Origin: Akkermansia muciniphila
Lineage (GTDB): Bacteria; Verrucomicrobiota; Verrucomicrobiia; Verrucomicrobiales; Akkermansiaceae
DNA: 64,000 nucleotides
NCBI RefSeq assembly: GCF_002884975.1
Contig: NZ_PJKB01000001.1
Location: 310,001 to 374,000 of the forward strand
Reading direction: 5' to 3'
The position numbers were made by a program, and so were the translations under genes. The notes beneath the pieces are model-generated. The model worked only from the letters and a program-made list of their open reading frames with translations, did no database searches and was not told where the DNA came from. Shown piece after piece: positions 8,852 to 18,183 of the stretch (position 1 is its first letter; each line of letters begins with the position of its first letter).

Positions 8852-8932
8852 ATTTGTCTGCGTGGCGCGTGGCAGCCCCCGGCGGCTCTCCTTTAGATGA
8901 AAGAACGGCCGGGGCGTTCCCGTACTCCGGGA

Positions 8933-10582
8933 ATGACGGATAAAAGGCGGTTTTACCGGGTGGCGGCTGTGCTGGTTCTCGCCGGCTTGCTGAATGCGGA
9001 AAGAGGTAATGCCGTCCCGGCGGAGGAGGTGCTGCTCCCCGCGCCCTCCGCATGCAGGTCTGACCGGTCCGCTGTGGCGCGTCTCCCGCTGCGGCTGGCG
9101 GTCTATGCGCCGGAAAAGGATGTTCCGGCGGTGGAGGCTCTCCTTAATGTGCTCAACGCCCAGGGCGTTTTGTCCGGTCTTTCCATGACCGGGGACAGGG
9201 AATCTGCAGACGTGGTGTGTTCCGTGGAAGGAACCCCTGCGGGAACGGGGGAAGGGTATGAGGCGCGCCTGGATGCCGGGAAGGAAGGCCGGGGCGTGCT
9301 GCACCTGAAAGCGGCGTCTCCGCGGGGCCTCTTCTACGCGTGGCAGAGCATGGTGCAGGTACTGAACGCCAACCGGATGGAGGAAGGCTTCTCCGTGCCC
9401 GTTTTCTCCATCAGGGACGTGCCCCGCTTTGAATGGCGGGGCATCATGCTGGACGTCTCCCGCCACTTCTTCACCATGGCGGAGGTCAAGCGCATGATTG
9501 ACACCATGTCCCTGTTCAAGCTCAACCGGCTTCACCTGCACCTGACGGACGGCCCCGGCTGGCGGATGGAAATTAAAAAATACCCCCTCCTCACTTCCAT
9601 GAGCGCGTGGCGCGTGCCGCTGGCCAACGGGGAATGGAACTGGCAGGAAGTGAAGCTGGCCATCCAGGAGCATGACCCGGAGGCCACCTACGGCGGTTTT
9701 TACACCCAGGAGCAGATGAGGGAAATCATCGCTTACGCCCGCAGCCGCCAGGTCGCCATTGTGCCGGAAATAGACCTTCCCGGCCATTCCTACGCGGCCA
9801 TGCATGCCTACGGGGATTTGATTTGCGACGGAGTGGACTTTCCCGTGGAAGGCAAAAAAGGCCGGGACGCCGTCTGCATGGGGCGTCCGGAAACGCTCCG
9901 CTTTGTGAAAGACGTGGTAGATGAACTCAAGGCCGTCTTCCCGCCCGGCTCCCCCATCCATCTGGGCCATGACGAGGTATCCGCGGAAGCATGGAAAAAA
10001 TGCCGGTACTGCCAGAACCGTTTGAAGAATCTGAATGAGACGGATCTCAAGGCGCTGAGCCGGGACTTCCTGCAGCAAATTGCGGACTACGTGCGGAAGG
10101 ACGGTTATGACGCCATCGTCTGGGATGAGGCCGGGGAACTGGAGGCGGACAAGCACATCTTCGTCATGGCATGGCGCGGCAATGACTTTGCCGCGGCGGC
10201 GGCCAGAAAGGGGCACCCGGTCATCCTGGCCCCCTGTTCCCACTTCTACTTTGACTACTACCAGTCCGCCGCGCCCACGGAGCCGAAGGCCATCGGGGGG
10301 CTGATACCGCTCAGGCAGGTGTACGGCTATGAACTGCCGGAACTCTCCCCGGAGGAGGCCGCCAGGGTGCGCGGCCTCCAGGCCAACATCTGGACGGAAT
10401 ACCTGTACAATATGGGGCTGGTGGAATACATGGCGTGGCCCCGCGCCCTGGCGCTGGCCGAACGCGCCTGGAGCGACTGCGACCCGCGGGACTACAAATC
10501 CTTCCGCAGCCGCGCGGCCCTGGCCCTGAAGCTCCTGGAAAAACTGGCCGTGAAATACCGCCCCATGGATGAAGACGATTAA
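8933..10582 (+). CDS. Secreted beta-N-acetylhexosaminidase, GH20
   Basis: 549 residues from the ATG at 8933. A signal peptide, RRFYRVAAVLVLAGLLNA, is followed by the small GH20b-like domain and the catalytic barrel. Typical blocks are RGIMLDVSRHFFTMAEVKRM, LHLHLTDGPGWRMEIKKYP and IVPEIDLPGHSYA. The catalytic pair is in HLGHDEVSAEAW (Asp347-Glu348), where the Asp orients the substrate N-acetyl group and the Glu is the acid. It removes terminal GlcNAc or GalNAc from glycans, presumably mucin O-glycans in the periplasm or outside the cell. The Met 12 codons upstream would precede the signal peptide with a charged extension and is less likely. It follows the ffh terminator, so it has its own promoter. 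Confidence 0.92.
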   Translation: MTDKRRFYRVAAVLVLAGLLNAERGNAVPAEEVLLPAPSACRSDRSAVARLPLRLAVYAPEKDVPAVEALLNVLNAQGVLSGLSMTGDRESADVVCSVEGTPAGTGEGYEARLDAGKEGRGVLHLKAASPRGLFYAWQSMVQVLNANRMEEGFSVPVFSIRDVPRFEWRGIMLDVSRHFFTMAEVKRMIDTMSLFKLNRLHLHLTDGPGWRMEIKKYPLLTSMSAWRVPLANGEWNWQEVKLAIQEHDPEATYGGFYTQEQMREIIAYARSRQVAIVPEIDLPGHSYAAMHAYGDLICDGVDFPVEGKKGRDAVCMGRPETLRFVKDVVDELKAVFPPGSPIHLGHDEVSAEAWKKCRYCQNRLKNLNETDLKALSRDFLQQIADYVRKDGYDAIVWDEAGELEADKHIFVMAWRGNDFAAAAARKGHPVILAPCSHFYFDYYQSAAPTEPKAIGGLIPLRQVYGYELPELSPEEAARVRGLQANIWTEYLYNMGLVEYMAWPRALALAERAWSDCDPRDYKSFRSRAALALKLLEKLAVKYRPMDEDD

Positions 10583-10681
10583 GGCCTCCCCGGAACGGAC
10601 GTTCTTTTAATCTGGTTTCCGGAATATTCCGCGCCTCTCCGCCTGTTTCCGCTCATGGGAGTCCCGTTTCCTGGGGTTTTA

Positions 10682-10710
10682 TTGACAGAAGATGCCGGGT
10701 CATGTATGAA
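10682..10710 (+). promoter_or_regulatory. Sigma70-type promoter for the lipoprotein gene at 10735
   Basis: A perfect TTGACA lies 17 bases from TATGAA. The -10 covers an in-frame ATG at 10702, which argues that translation starts at 10735, giving a leader of roughly 20 bases. Confidence 0.55.
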
Positions 10711-10734
10711 ATGACTCTAGCTGATTGCCTGTTT

Positions 10735-11493
10735 ATGAAAAAATACCGGTTTCTGTTTCTGGCTTCCCTGATAACGCTCGTCCTGCTCGGCGGCATGGCC
10801 GTAGTGGCCTGCTCCAACAATTTCAAGCATGTGCCCCAAACGGGATTTGTGGAGCATCATGTGAAGAATGAGGACTCCCACATCCCCTTTGATGCATACT
10901 GGAACGCCCCGGATGACAAGATATGGAATGACAGGGTAAACGGTGTGAATGGCAAAAAAGTGATGATGGCCGTCGTTCCGGTGGATACGGTTCACATGGA
11001 TGTGAGGCCGGAGAGTAGTGAAGGGTTTGACGCCCTGCGCAATTTGGCGGCGTACTTCCAGAAGAGCGTGACGGACAGCATGGAGAAGGAAGTTGCCAAA
11101 AACCCGAACTTTGACATGGTCCCCGTAGGCACCAGGGGTGCCTACACGTTGGAGCTCGCCATCATCTCCATCACGCCCACGAACGCCAAGGCCGGCATCT
11201 TTGTCACGGCGTTGAGCGGCATCAAGGGGGGCGGCCTGGTCAAGAGATTTATCAAGAAAGGCCACATTGCCATGGCGGGGCGCCTGCGTGATGAAAACGG
11301 CCGCATCGTTTCTGAATTTGCGGATTACGAGGAAGACCACAGCTCCCTGCTGGGCGTGGATGCCAAGGACTTTAAAAAATACGCCCACCATCAGCGCACC
11401 ATTGACGAATGGTCCCGGGAAATTACGGATGTGTATTCCTCCACCTACGGGCACAAGACGCCTAAACGCATGATCTCCATCAATCCCTTTTAA
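10735..11493 (+). CDS. Predicted lipoprotein of unknown function
   Basis: 252 residues from the ATG at 10735. The N-terminus MKKYRFLFLASLITLVLLGG leads to a lipobox around VVACSNN, so the product should be a lipidated envelope protein. The middle part, with KKVMMAVVPVDTVHMDV and later YTLELAIISITPTNAKAG, GGLVKRFIKKGHIAMAGRLR and VSEFADYEEDH, has the strand pattern of small periplasmic proteins of the DUF3313 type. That link is a weak impression only. The start was chosen because a promoter -10 overlaps the earlier ATG at 10702. It stands alone between GH20 and the GH36-type gene. Confidence 0.7.
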   Translation: MKKYRFLFLASLITLVLLGGMAVVACSNNFKHVPQTGFVEHHVKNEDSHIPFDAYWNAPDDKIWNDRVNGVNGKKVMMAVVPVDTVHMDVRPESSEGFDALRNLAAYFQKSVTDSMEKEVAKNPNFDMVPVGTRGAYTLELAIISITPTNAKAGIFVTALSGIKGGGLVKRFIKKGHIAMAGRLRDENGRIVSEFADYEEDHSSLLGVDAKDFKKYAHHQRTIDEWSREITDVYSSTYGHKTPKRMISINPF

Positions 11494-11688
11494 AGAATGG
11501 GCGGGCGGAAGCCCCGCCCGGCGGAGGCTGCTTTGCCGCCGGATTTTTCAAAAAGGAATGCGGGTAAGGGATGAAATCCTGTAGCCGCCGAAAAACGCTC
11601 TTTTGGCGGTTCTGTACGGTTCGGGGCATAATTGCAGAAATGCATGGCTCAATGAAAGAAAACGTATTGCCGGCAAGTAAGTAAAAAA

Positions 11689-14520
11689 ATGATGCTGTTC
11701 CGGACCAATTGGCAAGAGGCTCTTTCAAGGAATATATTTAATTTACTTTGTGCGGTTTGCTGCGTTCTGGCTTCAAGCGCCGCCGGAGCGGAATCCCTGC
11801 GGCTTGATCTGGGCCGTTATGCGGGACGCACGGAACGGGAAGGCTGGCACCAGGTCGCCTTGAAGGACCAGGACGGAGCTGCCGGGAAAAAGATTCTCCT
11901 GTACCTGGACAATCCCGCTTCCGGAGAAGCCGGGCAGACTGCCATTTTTGCCGCTTCTTCTCTGGGAGCTGGTCCGGGCACGGCTCCCCTTTCCCTGGCA
12001 GTCACCGGGAAGGGCGGCATGTACGGCACGCCCGGACTGGCCCAGAAAAAATATGCCCGGGTGGCGGAGGACGTTCCCGGCATGGCCCTGGGCGGAACGG
12101 CAGTGGCGGAGTGGCCTGCCTCCGCCGCGGGGGATGGAATCTTTCTGAAAGACGGCTCCCTGACATGGACTTTTTCCAACCTGAAGCCGGGCGCCTACAA
12201 GCTTGAAATCTTTGCGGGACGTTTTGCTGAAGGAGCGGGGCGCATGACGATTGCCGTGGACGGCGTTCCGGGACTGTCCGTCAGCGGAAGCTGTGCCGCC
12301 GGGACGGAGGAAAATGAACGCGGTCTTTATTTCAACAGGACGGTCACGGTCTCTCCTGATTCCCGTTCCCTGGCTTTCACGGTAAAGGCGGAAGGCGGCT
12401 TCGGCTCCCTGAATGGCGTGGTCTTGACCCCCGTTCCGGGTCCGGCGGGGGGAACGGGGCGTTCCCTGGACATCCGGGGGACGGAGAAGGTTCCCGTTCT
12501 TCTGGAAGTCTCCGCCGCCGGGAAAATTACTCCCGCCGTGGAGGGGGAAGAATATGAACTCCGGATTAATCTTCCTCCCTATGAAAGCGTTACATGGTTT
12601 GCGGCGGAAGCCGGACGCTGGCCGTCCGGATGCAACAGGGTGCTGCCATGGAGCGCGGCTTCACTGGAACGTGCGCTGAACTTGCGGAACCCGGCTGCCG
12701 GAGGCAGTCCGGACCCCCACGGCATGCTGGCCCTGTTCCGGCTGGAAAACGGCCATTACCTCGTCATGCTGCCCCTGTGCGGCAGCGGGTCCGTCTCCTG
12801 GCTGGAGGCGGAGGGAAACGCGCTGAAGGTGAAAAGCGGGACCCTGGGCACTGAAGCCATGGAGGATAAAAAGGAGCCCTTGCTCTGCTTCGCTCTTTCC
12901 CGCAACCTGTATGAAGCCATGCGCGTGGCCTGGGGAAAAGCCGCCTCCCATCCGCGGTTGAAGGGGCAGTCCCTCTGGAGATGCGCCAAGGATGCCCGGT
13001 ATCCGGAGCCTTTCCGTTACCTGGGATGGTGCAGTTGGGAACAGTACCGCCGGAACATTAATGCGGACCTGCTTCTGCGCGCCTCCCGCGCCATTGATAC
13101 CTCCCCCCTCCCTGTACGCTGGCTGCTGGTGGACGCGGGGTTCCAGAATACCAGCAGGCAATTCCAGTTGCGCTCCTTCCTGCCTGACGGGAAAAAATTC
13201 CCGCAGGGATGGGCCCCCCTCCTGAAACAGCGTGATTCTTCCCGCCCCGGCAAAATCCGGTGGATGGGCCTGTGGCACTGCTTTTATGGAGACAAGGGCG
13301 GCATTGACGTGAACAATGATCTGGGGACGGACTCCAGGTTCATCCGGAAAGGCGGTACGTATTTTCCCGGAAAAAGCATGAAAGACACGCAGGAATTCTA
13401 CATGGACTTCATGAACTCCGTCCGCGGGCGGGACGGGAAGGGCTTTGACTTTGTCAAGGTGGACTATCAGACGGAATACCTCAAGAGGGTGAAAGGCACC
13501 GGAAACCCTGCCAGGCAGTCGGTCTGGTGTTCCCGGTCCCTGAACCGGGCGGTGGACTCTTCCGGGCTGCTGGGCATGATCAACTGCATGGCGCAGGGAA
13601 CGCTTCATATCTTCAACACGGGAACCAGCCCCGTCACCCGGTGCAGCATAGACTACTCCCTGAACAACCTGGACGCCTCCCGCAGCCACCTTTTCCAGTC
13701 TTATACCAACACTCTTCTTCTGGGGCAGACGGTGTGGCCGGACCACGACATGTTCCATTCCTCCGATCCCGTCTGCGGGGATGTGATGGCCCTCTCCAAG
13801 GCGCTCTCCGGCGCCCCCGTCTATTTGTCCGACAAGCCGGAGGACTTCCAGCCGCGCAGAATCTGGCCCCTGGTCAACAGGGAGGGGAAAATCCTGCGCC
13901 CCCTGGCTCCGGCCGTGGCCCTGCCGGAATCCTGCTTCATCCATCCCCTGGAGAGCGCCTCCCTGTACGGCGCCATTGCCCCGCTCCACAACAAATGCGC
14001 GGCCGTGGCGTACTATAACCTGAACACGGAACCTACCACCCGCAGCGGGCGGCTGCTGCCTTCCGTATATGAATGGGCCCCCTCCATGATGCAGGGGCCG
14101 GGAGCGGCTTCCTCCTGGAGCGTTCCCGCGGAGGGGCTGGCCGCTTATGATTGGAGAAACCGGAAGGGCGTCAAACTGCCGGACGGGGGAATTCCCCTGA
14201 GCCTGCCCAGCCTCCGGAACGGCGTCATGCAGGACATCTTCTACCTTCTGGCCCCTATTGAAAAGGGGTGGGCGGTCCTGGGCAATCCGGACAAATACCT
14301 TTCCCCCGCCTGCATAGAAGAGGGAATCATCCGTACGGACGGGAAAATGACCTTTACCTTGAAGGATTCGGCCAGCGTCCTGATCTACCGGGAGGGAGGC
14401 AGGCCCGTCGTGGAGGGAGCCGCCGTGCGCAGCCTGCCCGGAAGCGAGGATTTTTATCTGGTCGAATTTCCCGGGGAACTGCCAGCGCGCCGGGTAACCG
14501 TCCTGAAAGGCAAGCCGTGA
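11689..14520 (+). CDS. Large secreted glycosidase, GH36-type (raffinose synthase/Sip1-like)
   Basis: 943 residues. A signal peptide ends near SSAAGAES. Residues 25-260 form a beta-rich, probably carbohydrate-binding region (LKPGAYKLEIFAGRFAEGAG; GSLNGVVLTPVPG). The catalytic barrel from about 440 shows FRYLGWCSWEQYRRNINADL, VRWLLVDAGFQ, RWMGLWHCFYGDKGG and GFDFVKVDYQTEYL. These correspond to the raffinose-synthase/alkaline alpha-galactosidase branch of GH36, in which the Asp of KVD is the nucleophile. Substrates in that branch are alpha-galactosides; in a mucin degrader, alpha-linked Gal or GalNAc is plausible but unproven. A C-terminal beta domain follows. Two consecutive ATGs (11689, 11692) could serve as start. 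Confidence 0.8.
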   Translation: MMLFRTNWQEALSRNIFNLLCAVCCVLASSAAGAESLRLDLGRYAGRTEREGWHQVALKDQDGAAGKKILLYLDNPASGEAGQTAIFAASSLGAGPGTAPLSLAVTGKGGMYGTPGLAQKKYARVAEDVPGMALGGTAVAEWPASAAGDGIFLKDGSLTWTFSNLKPGAYKLEIFAGRFAEGAGRMTIAVDGVPGLSVSGSCAAGTEENERGLYFNRTVTVSPDSRSLAFTVKAEGGFGSLNGVVLTPVPGPAGGTGRSLDIRGTEKVPVLLEVSAAGKITPAVEGEEYELRINLPPYESVTWFAAEAGRWPSGCNRVLPWSAASLERALNLRNPAAGGSPDPHGMLALFRLENGHYLVMLPLCGSGSVSWLEAEGNALKVKSGTLGTEAMEDKKEPLLCFALSRNLYEAMRVAWGKAASHPRLKGQSLWRCAKDARYPEPFRYLGWCSWEQYRRNINADLLLRASRAIDTSPLPVRWLLVDAGFQNTSRQFQLRSFLPDGKKFPQGWAPLLKQRDSSRPGKIRWMGLWHCFYGDKGGIDVNNDLGTDSRFIRKGGTYFPGKSMKDTQEFYMDFMNSVRGRDGKGFDFVKVDYQTEYLKRVKGTGNPARQSVWCSRSLNRAVDSSGLLGMINCMAQGTLHIFNTGTSPVTRCSIDYSLNNLDASRSHLFQSYTNTLLLGQTVWPDHDMFHSSDPVCGDVMALSKALSGAPVYLSDKPEDFQPRRIWPLVNREGKILRPLAPAVALPESCFIHPLESASLYGAIAPLHNKCAAVAYYNLNTEPTTRSGRLLPSVYEWAPSMMQGPGAASSWSVPAEGLAAYDWRNRKGVKLPDGGIPLSLPSLRNGVMQDIFYLLAPIEKGWAVLGNPDKYLSPACIEEGIIRTDGKMTFTLKDSASVLIYREGGRPVVEGAAVRSLPGSEDFYLVEFPGELPARRVTVLKGKP

Positions 14521-14581
14521 AACGCGGCTGGAACGGCATTTCCGGCGGATCGTGTGACCGGCGGGAAGGGGCTTGTCCCTG

Positions 14582-15034
14582 CTATTCTCCGTATTCCGCC
14601 CAGGAACTGCTGGTTTCCCAAACGCGCACGCGCTCCAGGGTGACGCAGTCCCGCACGGGGTATTCGCCGCAGCCTTCCTTGGCTTTTTCCAGCGCATGCC
14701 GGGCAAAATTGAAAATGGTGCGCGCCATCACCTCGCTGGTGGGGTCTTCCCGGTCAAACGGAATGATGCGCTCCCCGTACGCGGCCACAAAGGCGGCGTA
14801 ATTGGGGTCTTCCGTATTCACGCACAGGGAATGGTCAAACTGCTGGAGAAAATCCCCCACCATCTGCTTGACGGCCTTGAAATCCAGCACCATGTCATTG
14901 GCGTCCAGCGTATCCGCCCGGAACACCATCTCCACGGAGCGCGTATGGCCGTGGGGGAATTTGCAATTGCCGGGGTGTTTGGACAGGAGGTGCCCGCTTT
15001 CCAGTTCAATGGATTTGCAGATTCGGTAGGCCAT
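14582..15034 (-). CDS. 6-pyruvoyl-tetrahydropterin synthase / QueD family protein
   Basis: 150 residues, the usual size for QueD/PTPS. The zinc-binding histidines lie in ESGHLLSKHPGNCKFPHGHT (HxH plus an upstream His). The catalytic Cys precedes the HGH motif (GNCKFPHGH). The segment MVLDFKAVKQMVGDFLQQFDHSLC is the family's second conserved block and carries a His. It converts a dihydroneopterin triphosphate derivative to carboxy- or pyruvoyl-tetrahydropterin, most likely for queuosine or folate-related pterins. Other queuosine genes are not adjacent, so the branch is undecided. It is convergent with the GH36-type gene, 61 bases apart. Confidence 0.88.
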   Translation of the reverse strand: MAYRICKSIELESGHLLSKHPGNCKFPHGHTRSVEMVFRADTLDANDMVLDFKAVKQMVGDFLQQFDHSLCVNTEDPNYAAFVAAYGERIIPFDREDPTSEVMARTIFNFARHALEKAKEGCGEYPVRDCVTLERVRVWETSSSWAEYGE

Positions 15035-15206
15035 GAAGGCAGGATAGCGTGGGAAGGGGCGGCGGGCAATCCCAATCAGAGTCTGTCTGCGTACCCGTTT
15101 TCCGTATGCGGAAGGAGTTCGTTATGGATATGGCCGGCGGTGGGCGGCTTTTCCTTGCGTGCGGGTGTGAATTCTGTCAACCTTTGAAAAACCAGCCGTT
15201 TACCCT

Positions 15207-15743
15207 ATGGCCTATCTTTCATGGTCCTTCCTGAAAATGGGAGAAAAATCGGATCGCGGGACAAGCCTCCTTTTCCTGCTCATGGCGGGCATTCCCATCA
15301 TTTTTACCGCCTTCTTCGTCTTCATGCTGGGGGCGGCCACGGTCTGGTACGCCTGGCCTGTTCTGCTGCCGATGCTTCTCCTCCTCTACCTTCCCTTCGC
15401 CCTGCGGAAGGAGAAGGTGCAGAGCGTCCATTCCAGGAATATCCTGTTTGGCAGGGACCCGCTGACAGTCGTCTTCAGGCCGGTGGTGAGGAACTGGGTA
15501 TATGCCGTTTATGCCGTGCTTCCGGCGTTGCCCCTCCTGTTTTCCGGTTGGAAAATGCCCCTGGACAATCCCGGGAATGGAAGGAATCTGACGGAATTCT
15601 TCCTGATGTGGATCTCCCTGTATGCCGTCTTCACGGTGCTGACGGTTTTCCTGGGAAAGGCACGGTATTTGAAGCCGGGCAGGCTGCTGCTGGCCGCCGC
15701 GGCCAATCTGGCGCTGATGCTGCTTTATTCCCTGCTTGCGTGA
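15207..15743 (+). CDS. Small integral membrane protein of unknown function
   Basis: 178 residues with about four hydrophobic segments: LLFLLMAGIPIIFTAFFVFM and WYAWPVLLPMLLLLYLPFAL near the start, WVYAVYAVLPALPLLFSG in the middle, and two at the end including LLLAAAANLALMLLYSLLA. No family motif is recognised. It lies divergently from the QueD-like gene. A promoter-like TTGAAA/TATGGC pair with a 16-base gap (15184-15211) overlaps the first ATG, so the true start may be the ATG at 15237 (MGEKSDRG). Confidence 0.65.
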   Translation: MAYLSWSFLKMGEKSDRGTSLLFLLMAGIPIIFTAFFVFMLGAATVWYAWPVLLPMLLLLYLPFALRKEKVQSVHSRNILFGRDPLTVVFRPVVRNWVYAVYAVLPALPLLFSGWKMPLDNPGNGRNLTEFFLMWISLYAVFTVLTVFLGKARYLKPGRLLLAAAANLALMLLYSLLA

Positions 15744-16030
15744 AGCGGATGCACTGTGTATCCGGCGTGTTCCCCGGCCTGGGGGCTTTCCGGGCATCTG
15801 CTGCAATGGGTAAACGCCTTGCCCTGCCAGCCTGGCGGCCATCTCCGGAGTTGTTGGAATGGACGGGTTCTATTGCCGTTCTTTCCCTGAAACGCCTGCC
15901 CCGGGCATGGGAGAATGGCGCGGAAAGACAGGAATACTCTCCGGGACGGGGAAATTTGCTGAAATTGAAAATCTTGAAATAATATTGTTTTTCTGTAAAA
16001 TCTCCGCGCCGGGTTGATCCCGGATTAAAA

Positions 16031-16036
16031 AGGAGG
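16031..16036 (+). promoter_or_regulatory. Strong Shine-Dalgarno sequence AGGAGG
   Basis: AGGAGG is followed by T and G, so it pairs almost fully with the 16S anti-SD. It lies 8 bases before a GTG that opens a 19-codon frame. Such a sequence is notable because most neighbouring genes have no obvious SD. Confidence 0.5.
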
Positions 16037-16042
16037 TGTACC

Positions 16043-16069
16043 ATGTGAATTACTGTATCATACTAACCA
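16043..16069 (+). repeat. Imperfect direct repeat, copy 1
   Basis: ATGTGA then a 3-base insertion then TGTATCATACTAACC. Copy 2 lies 112 bases further on. The centre GTATCATAC is a 9-base near-palindrome, which copy 2 carries as its reverse complement GTATGATAC. Confidence 0.5.
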
Positions 16070-16104
16070 GGCTGATTGAGTTACTCATTGTAATGTTCAG
16101 CTAA
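16045..16104 (+). CDS. Possible 19-residue hydrophobic peptide
   Basis: A GTG at 16045 opens MNYCIILTRLIELLIVMFS, closed by TAA at 16102. The peptide is almost entirely hydrophobic with one Arg and one Glu. Its length and composition recall small membrane-active toxins of type I toxin-antitoxin modules (for example Ibs). The strong SD at the right spacing and a hairpin 6 bases after the stop make a compact gene unit. No homology can be claimed from sequence this short. Alternative: a leader peptide or a chance frame within a non-coding RNA. Confidence 0.35.
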   Translation: MNYCIILTRLIELLIVMFS

Positions 16105-16110
16105 CGAAAG

Positions 16111-16138
16111 GCCCCGTCCTGTAGCAGCAGGACGGGGC
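16111..16138 (+). terminator. Strong hairpin after the small ORF
   Basis: A perfect 11-bp stem, GCCCCGTCCTG with CAGGACGGGGC, has a 6-base loop and is followed by GATTTATTA. The T-run is short, so it may terminate less efficiently or be a stable RNA 3' end. Confidence 0.55.
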
Positions 16139-16154
16139 GATTTATTAGAGGTAA

Positions 16155-16179
16155 ATGTGATTTGTATGATACTAACCGG
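16155..16179 (+). repeat. Imperfect direct repeat, copy 2
   Basis: ATGTGATTTGTATGATACTAACC matches copy 1 apart from a 3-base gap and a few changes. Here too a GTG follows an AT, and the frame reads V-I-C-M-I-L-T before diverging and ending at a TAG 48 bases after the GTG. Confidence 0.45.
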
Positions 16180-16432
16180 AACCACTATGAAAAATTTCCA
16201 TAAATAGTCAAGCGGGAAAAACTTCCGGCAATGTCTTGCAAACGGTTTTTTGAAGGCTGGAGATTCTCCCTGTAACGGGTGGAGGATTCCACCTATTCAT
16301 ATCTGCGCTTCTTCCTCCTTCCGGATTTAATGAATGCTTGAAACGGCAGGCCGGGGATGTTCGGGAGAATCTACCCAAAAGCTTAAAGGAAAAAGGAGGG
16401 GGATGAAACGAGTTTTCCCGTAAAGGGGCCAT

Positions 16433-16469
16433 AAAAAATCCCTGTTCCGCGCGGCATGGCGGAACAGGG
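16433..16469 (-). terminator. Terminator of the fumarase gene
   Basis: Read on the - strand, CCCTGTTCCG pairs with CGGAACAGGG around a 10-base loop, followed by six T. It lies 20 bases past the fumarase stop. Confidence 0.85.
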
Positions 16470-16488
16470 AGAAAAAATCAGGCGCGGC

Positions 16489-18135
16489 TTAATGGGCGCA
16501 GCCGGCGCAGGCCCAGCCTTCGCGGATCTTCGCGAAGAAATCGTTGCCCTTGTCGTCCACCAGAATGAAGGCGGGGAAATCCTCCACCTCAATCTTCCAG
16601 ATGGCTTCCATGCCCAGTTCCGGGTATTCCAGCAGTTCCACCTTCTTGATGTTGTCCTTGGCCAGGATGGCGGCGGGACCGCCGATGGAGCCCAGGTAAA
16701 AGCCGCCGTGCTTCTGGCAGGCGTCCGTCACCTGCTGGCTGCGGTTGCCCTTGGCGATCATGATCATGGAGCCGCCGTTTTCTTGGAACAGGTCCACGTA
16801 GGAATCCATGCGGCCCGCGGTGGTGGGGCCGAAGGAGCCGGAGGGATACCCTTCCGGGGTCTTGGCCGGGCCGGCGTAGTACACGGGATGGTCCTTCATG
16901 TACTGGGGCATGCCTTCACCCTTTTCCAGGCGTTCCTTCAGCTTGGCGTGGGCGATGTCGCGCGCCACGATGATGGTGCCGTTCAGGCTCAGGCGCGTGG
17001 TGACGGGGTACTTGCTCAGTTCCGCCAGCACTTCCTTCATCGGGCGGTTCAGGTCAATGGAGACGGACTCGCTGGAGGTCATGCGCAGCGCTTCCGGAAT
17101 GTACTGTCCGGGGTTGGTTTCCAGCTGCTCAATGAAGATGCCTTCCGGCGTGATCTTGGCCTTCGCGTTGCGGTCCGCGGAGCAGGAGACGCCCAGGCCC
17201 ACCGGGCAGGAGGCTCCGTGGCGGGGCAGGCGGATGACGCGCACGTCCAGCGCATACCACTTGCCGCCGAACTGGGCGCCCAGGCCCAGCTTGCAGGCTT
17301 CTTCATGCAGTTCCTTTTCCAGCTCCAGGTCGCGGAAGGCGCGGCCGTACTCGTTGCCCGTGGTGGGCAGGTTGTCATAATACTTGGTGGAAGCCATCTT
17401 CACCGTCTTCAGGCACTTTTCCGCGGACGTGCCGCCGATGACGAAGGCGATGTGGTAGGGCGGGCAGGCCGCCGTGCCCAGCGTGCTCATCTTCTCCACC
17501 AGGAACTTCTTCAGCGTGGCCGGATTCAGCAGGGCCTTCGTTTCCTGGTAAAGGTAGGTCTTGTTGGCGGAGCCGCCGCCCTTGGCAACGAAGAGGAAGG
17601 AGTACTTCATGCCTTCCACGGCTTCAATGTCAATCTGGGCGGGCAGGTTGGTCCCGGTGTTCTTTTCCGTGTACATGTCCAGCGCCACCGTCTGGGAATA
17701 GCGCAGGTTGTTCTGGGTGTAAGCGTCGTAAACGCCGTGGGAAAGCTGTTCGCAGTCATCGCAGCCGGTCCAGACCTGCTGGCCCTTCTTGCCCACGATG
17801 GTGGCGGTGCCCGTGTCCTGGCAGAAGGGCAGGATTCCGGCGGAGGCCACCTCCGCGTTGCGGAGCATCGTCAGGGCCACGCTTTTGTCATTGGCGCTGG
17901 CTTCCGGATCATCCAGAATGGCGGCCACCTGCTTCAGGTGGGCGGGGCGCAGGAAAAAGGCCACGTCATGGAAGGCTTCCGCGGCCAGCAGGCGCAGGCC
18001 CTCCGGCTGTACCTTGAGCATGGGGTGCCCTTCAAAGTCCCCCACGCTCACGTAGTCGGACGTGATGAGGCGGTACTGGGTGTCATCCTTTTCAATGGGA
18101 AAAGGATCCTGGTAATGAAAATCCGGTGTTGCCAT
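16489..18135 (-). CDS. fum: Class I (iron-sulfur) fumarate hydratase
   Basis: 548 residues from the ATG at 18135, the size of E. coli FumA/FumB. It interconverts fumarate and malate with a [4Fe-4S] cluster. Likely cluster cysteines are in [35 protein letters not shown] and the [16 protein letters not shown] region. The alpha domain has [19 protein letters not shown]. The beta domain, fused at the C-terminus, has [15 protein letters not shown] and [15 protein letters not shown]. Both halves in one chain is the FumA-type layout. It supports the branched TCA/fumarate pathway expected of a propionate- or succinate-forming anaerobe. An ATG-like start four codons upstream is possible. Confidence 0.95.
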   Translation of the reverse strand: MATPDFHYQDPFPIEKDDTQYRLITSDYVSVGDFEGHPMLKVQPEGLRLLAAEAFHDVAFFLRPAHLKQVAAILDDPEASANDKSVALTMLRNAEVASAGILPFCQDTGTATIVGKKGQQVWTGCDDCEQLSHGVYDAYTQNNLRYSQTVALDMYTEKNTGTNLPAQIDIEAVEGMKYSFLFVAKGGGSANKTYLYQETKALLNPATLKKFLVEKMSTLGTAACPPYHIAFVIGGTSAEKCLKTVKMASTKYYDNLPTTGNEYGRAFRDLELEKELHEEACKLGLGAQFGGKWYALDVRVIRLPRHGASCPVGLGVSCSADRNAKAKITPEGIFIEQLETNPGQYIPEALRMTSSESVSIDLNRPMKEVLAELSKYPVTTRLSLNGTIIVARDIAHAKLKERLEKGEGMPQYMKDHPVYYAGPAKTPEGYPSGSFGPTTAGRMDSYVDLFQENGGSMIMIAKGNRSQQVTDACQKHGGFYLGSIGGPAAILAKDNIKKVELLEYPELGMEAIWKIEVEDFPAFILVDDKGNDFFAKIREGWACAGCAH

Positions 18136-18183
18136 AACGGGGGGCAATATAGCGGAGCCCCGCCCCCGGTTCGAGCAAAAAAA

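Larger units (their letters stand above)
15744..16488. other. Long intergenic region with a short repeat and small ORF
   Basis: About 745 bases without a conventional gene. It holds a possible 19-codon gene with an ideal ribosome-binding site, a strong hairpin after it, a diverged second copy of its beginning and, at the right end, the fumarase terminator. The remaining sequence shows no recognisable protein or RNA family. Confidence 0.5.

Noticed and set aside
16061-16068. TACTAAC, which matches a yeast intron branch site
   Set aside because: Chance match in a bacterial genome; the significance is the repeat containing it.
18160-18180. GGTTCGA, resembling a tRNA T-loop
   Set aside because: The surrounding bases do not fold into a cloverleaf and no acceptor or anticodon stem is present.
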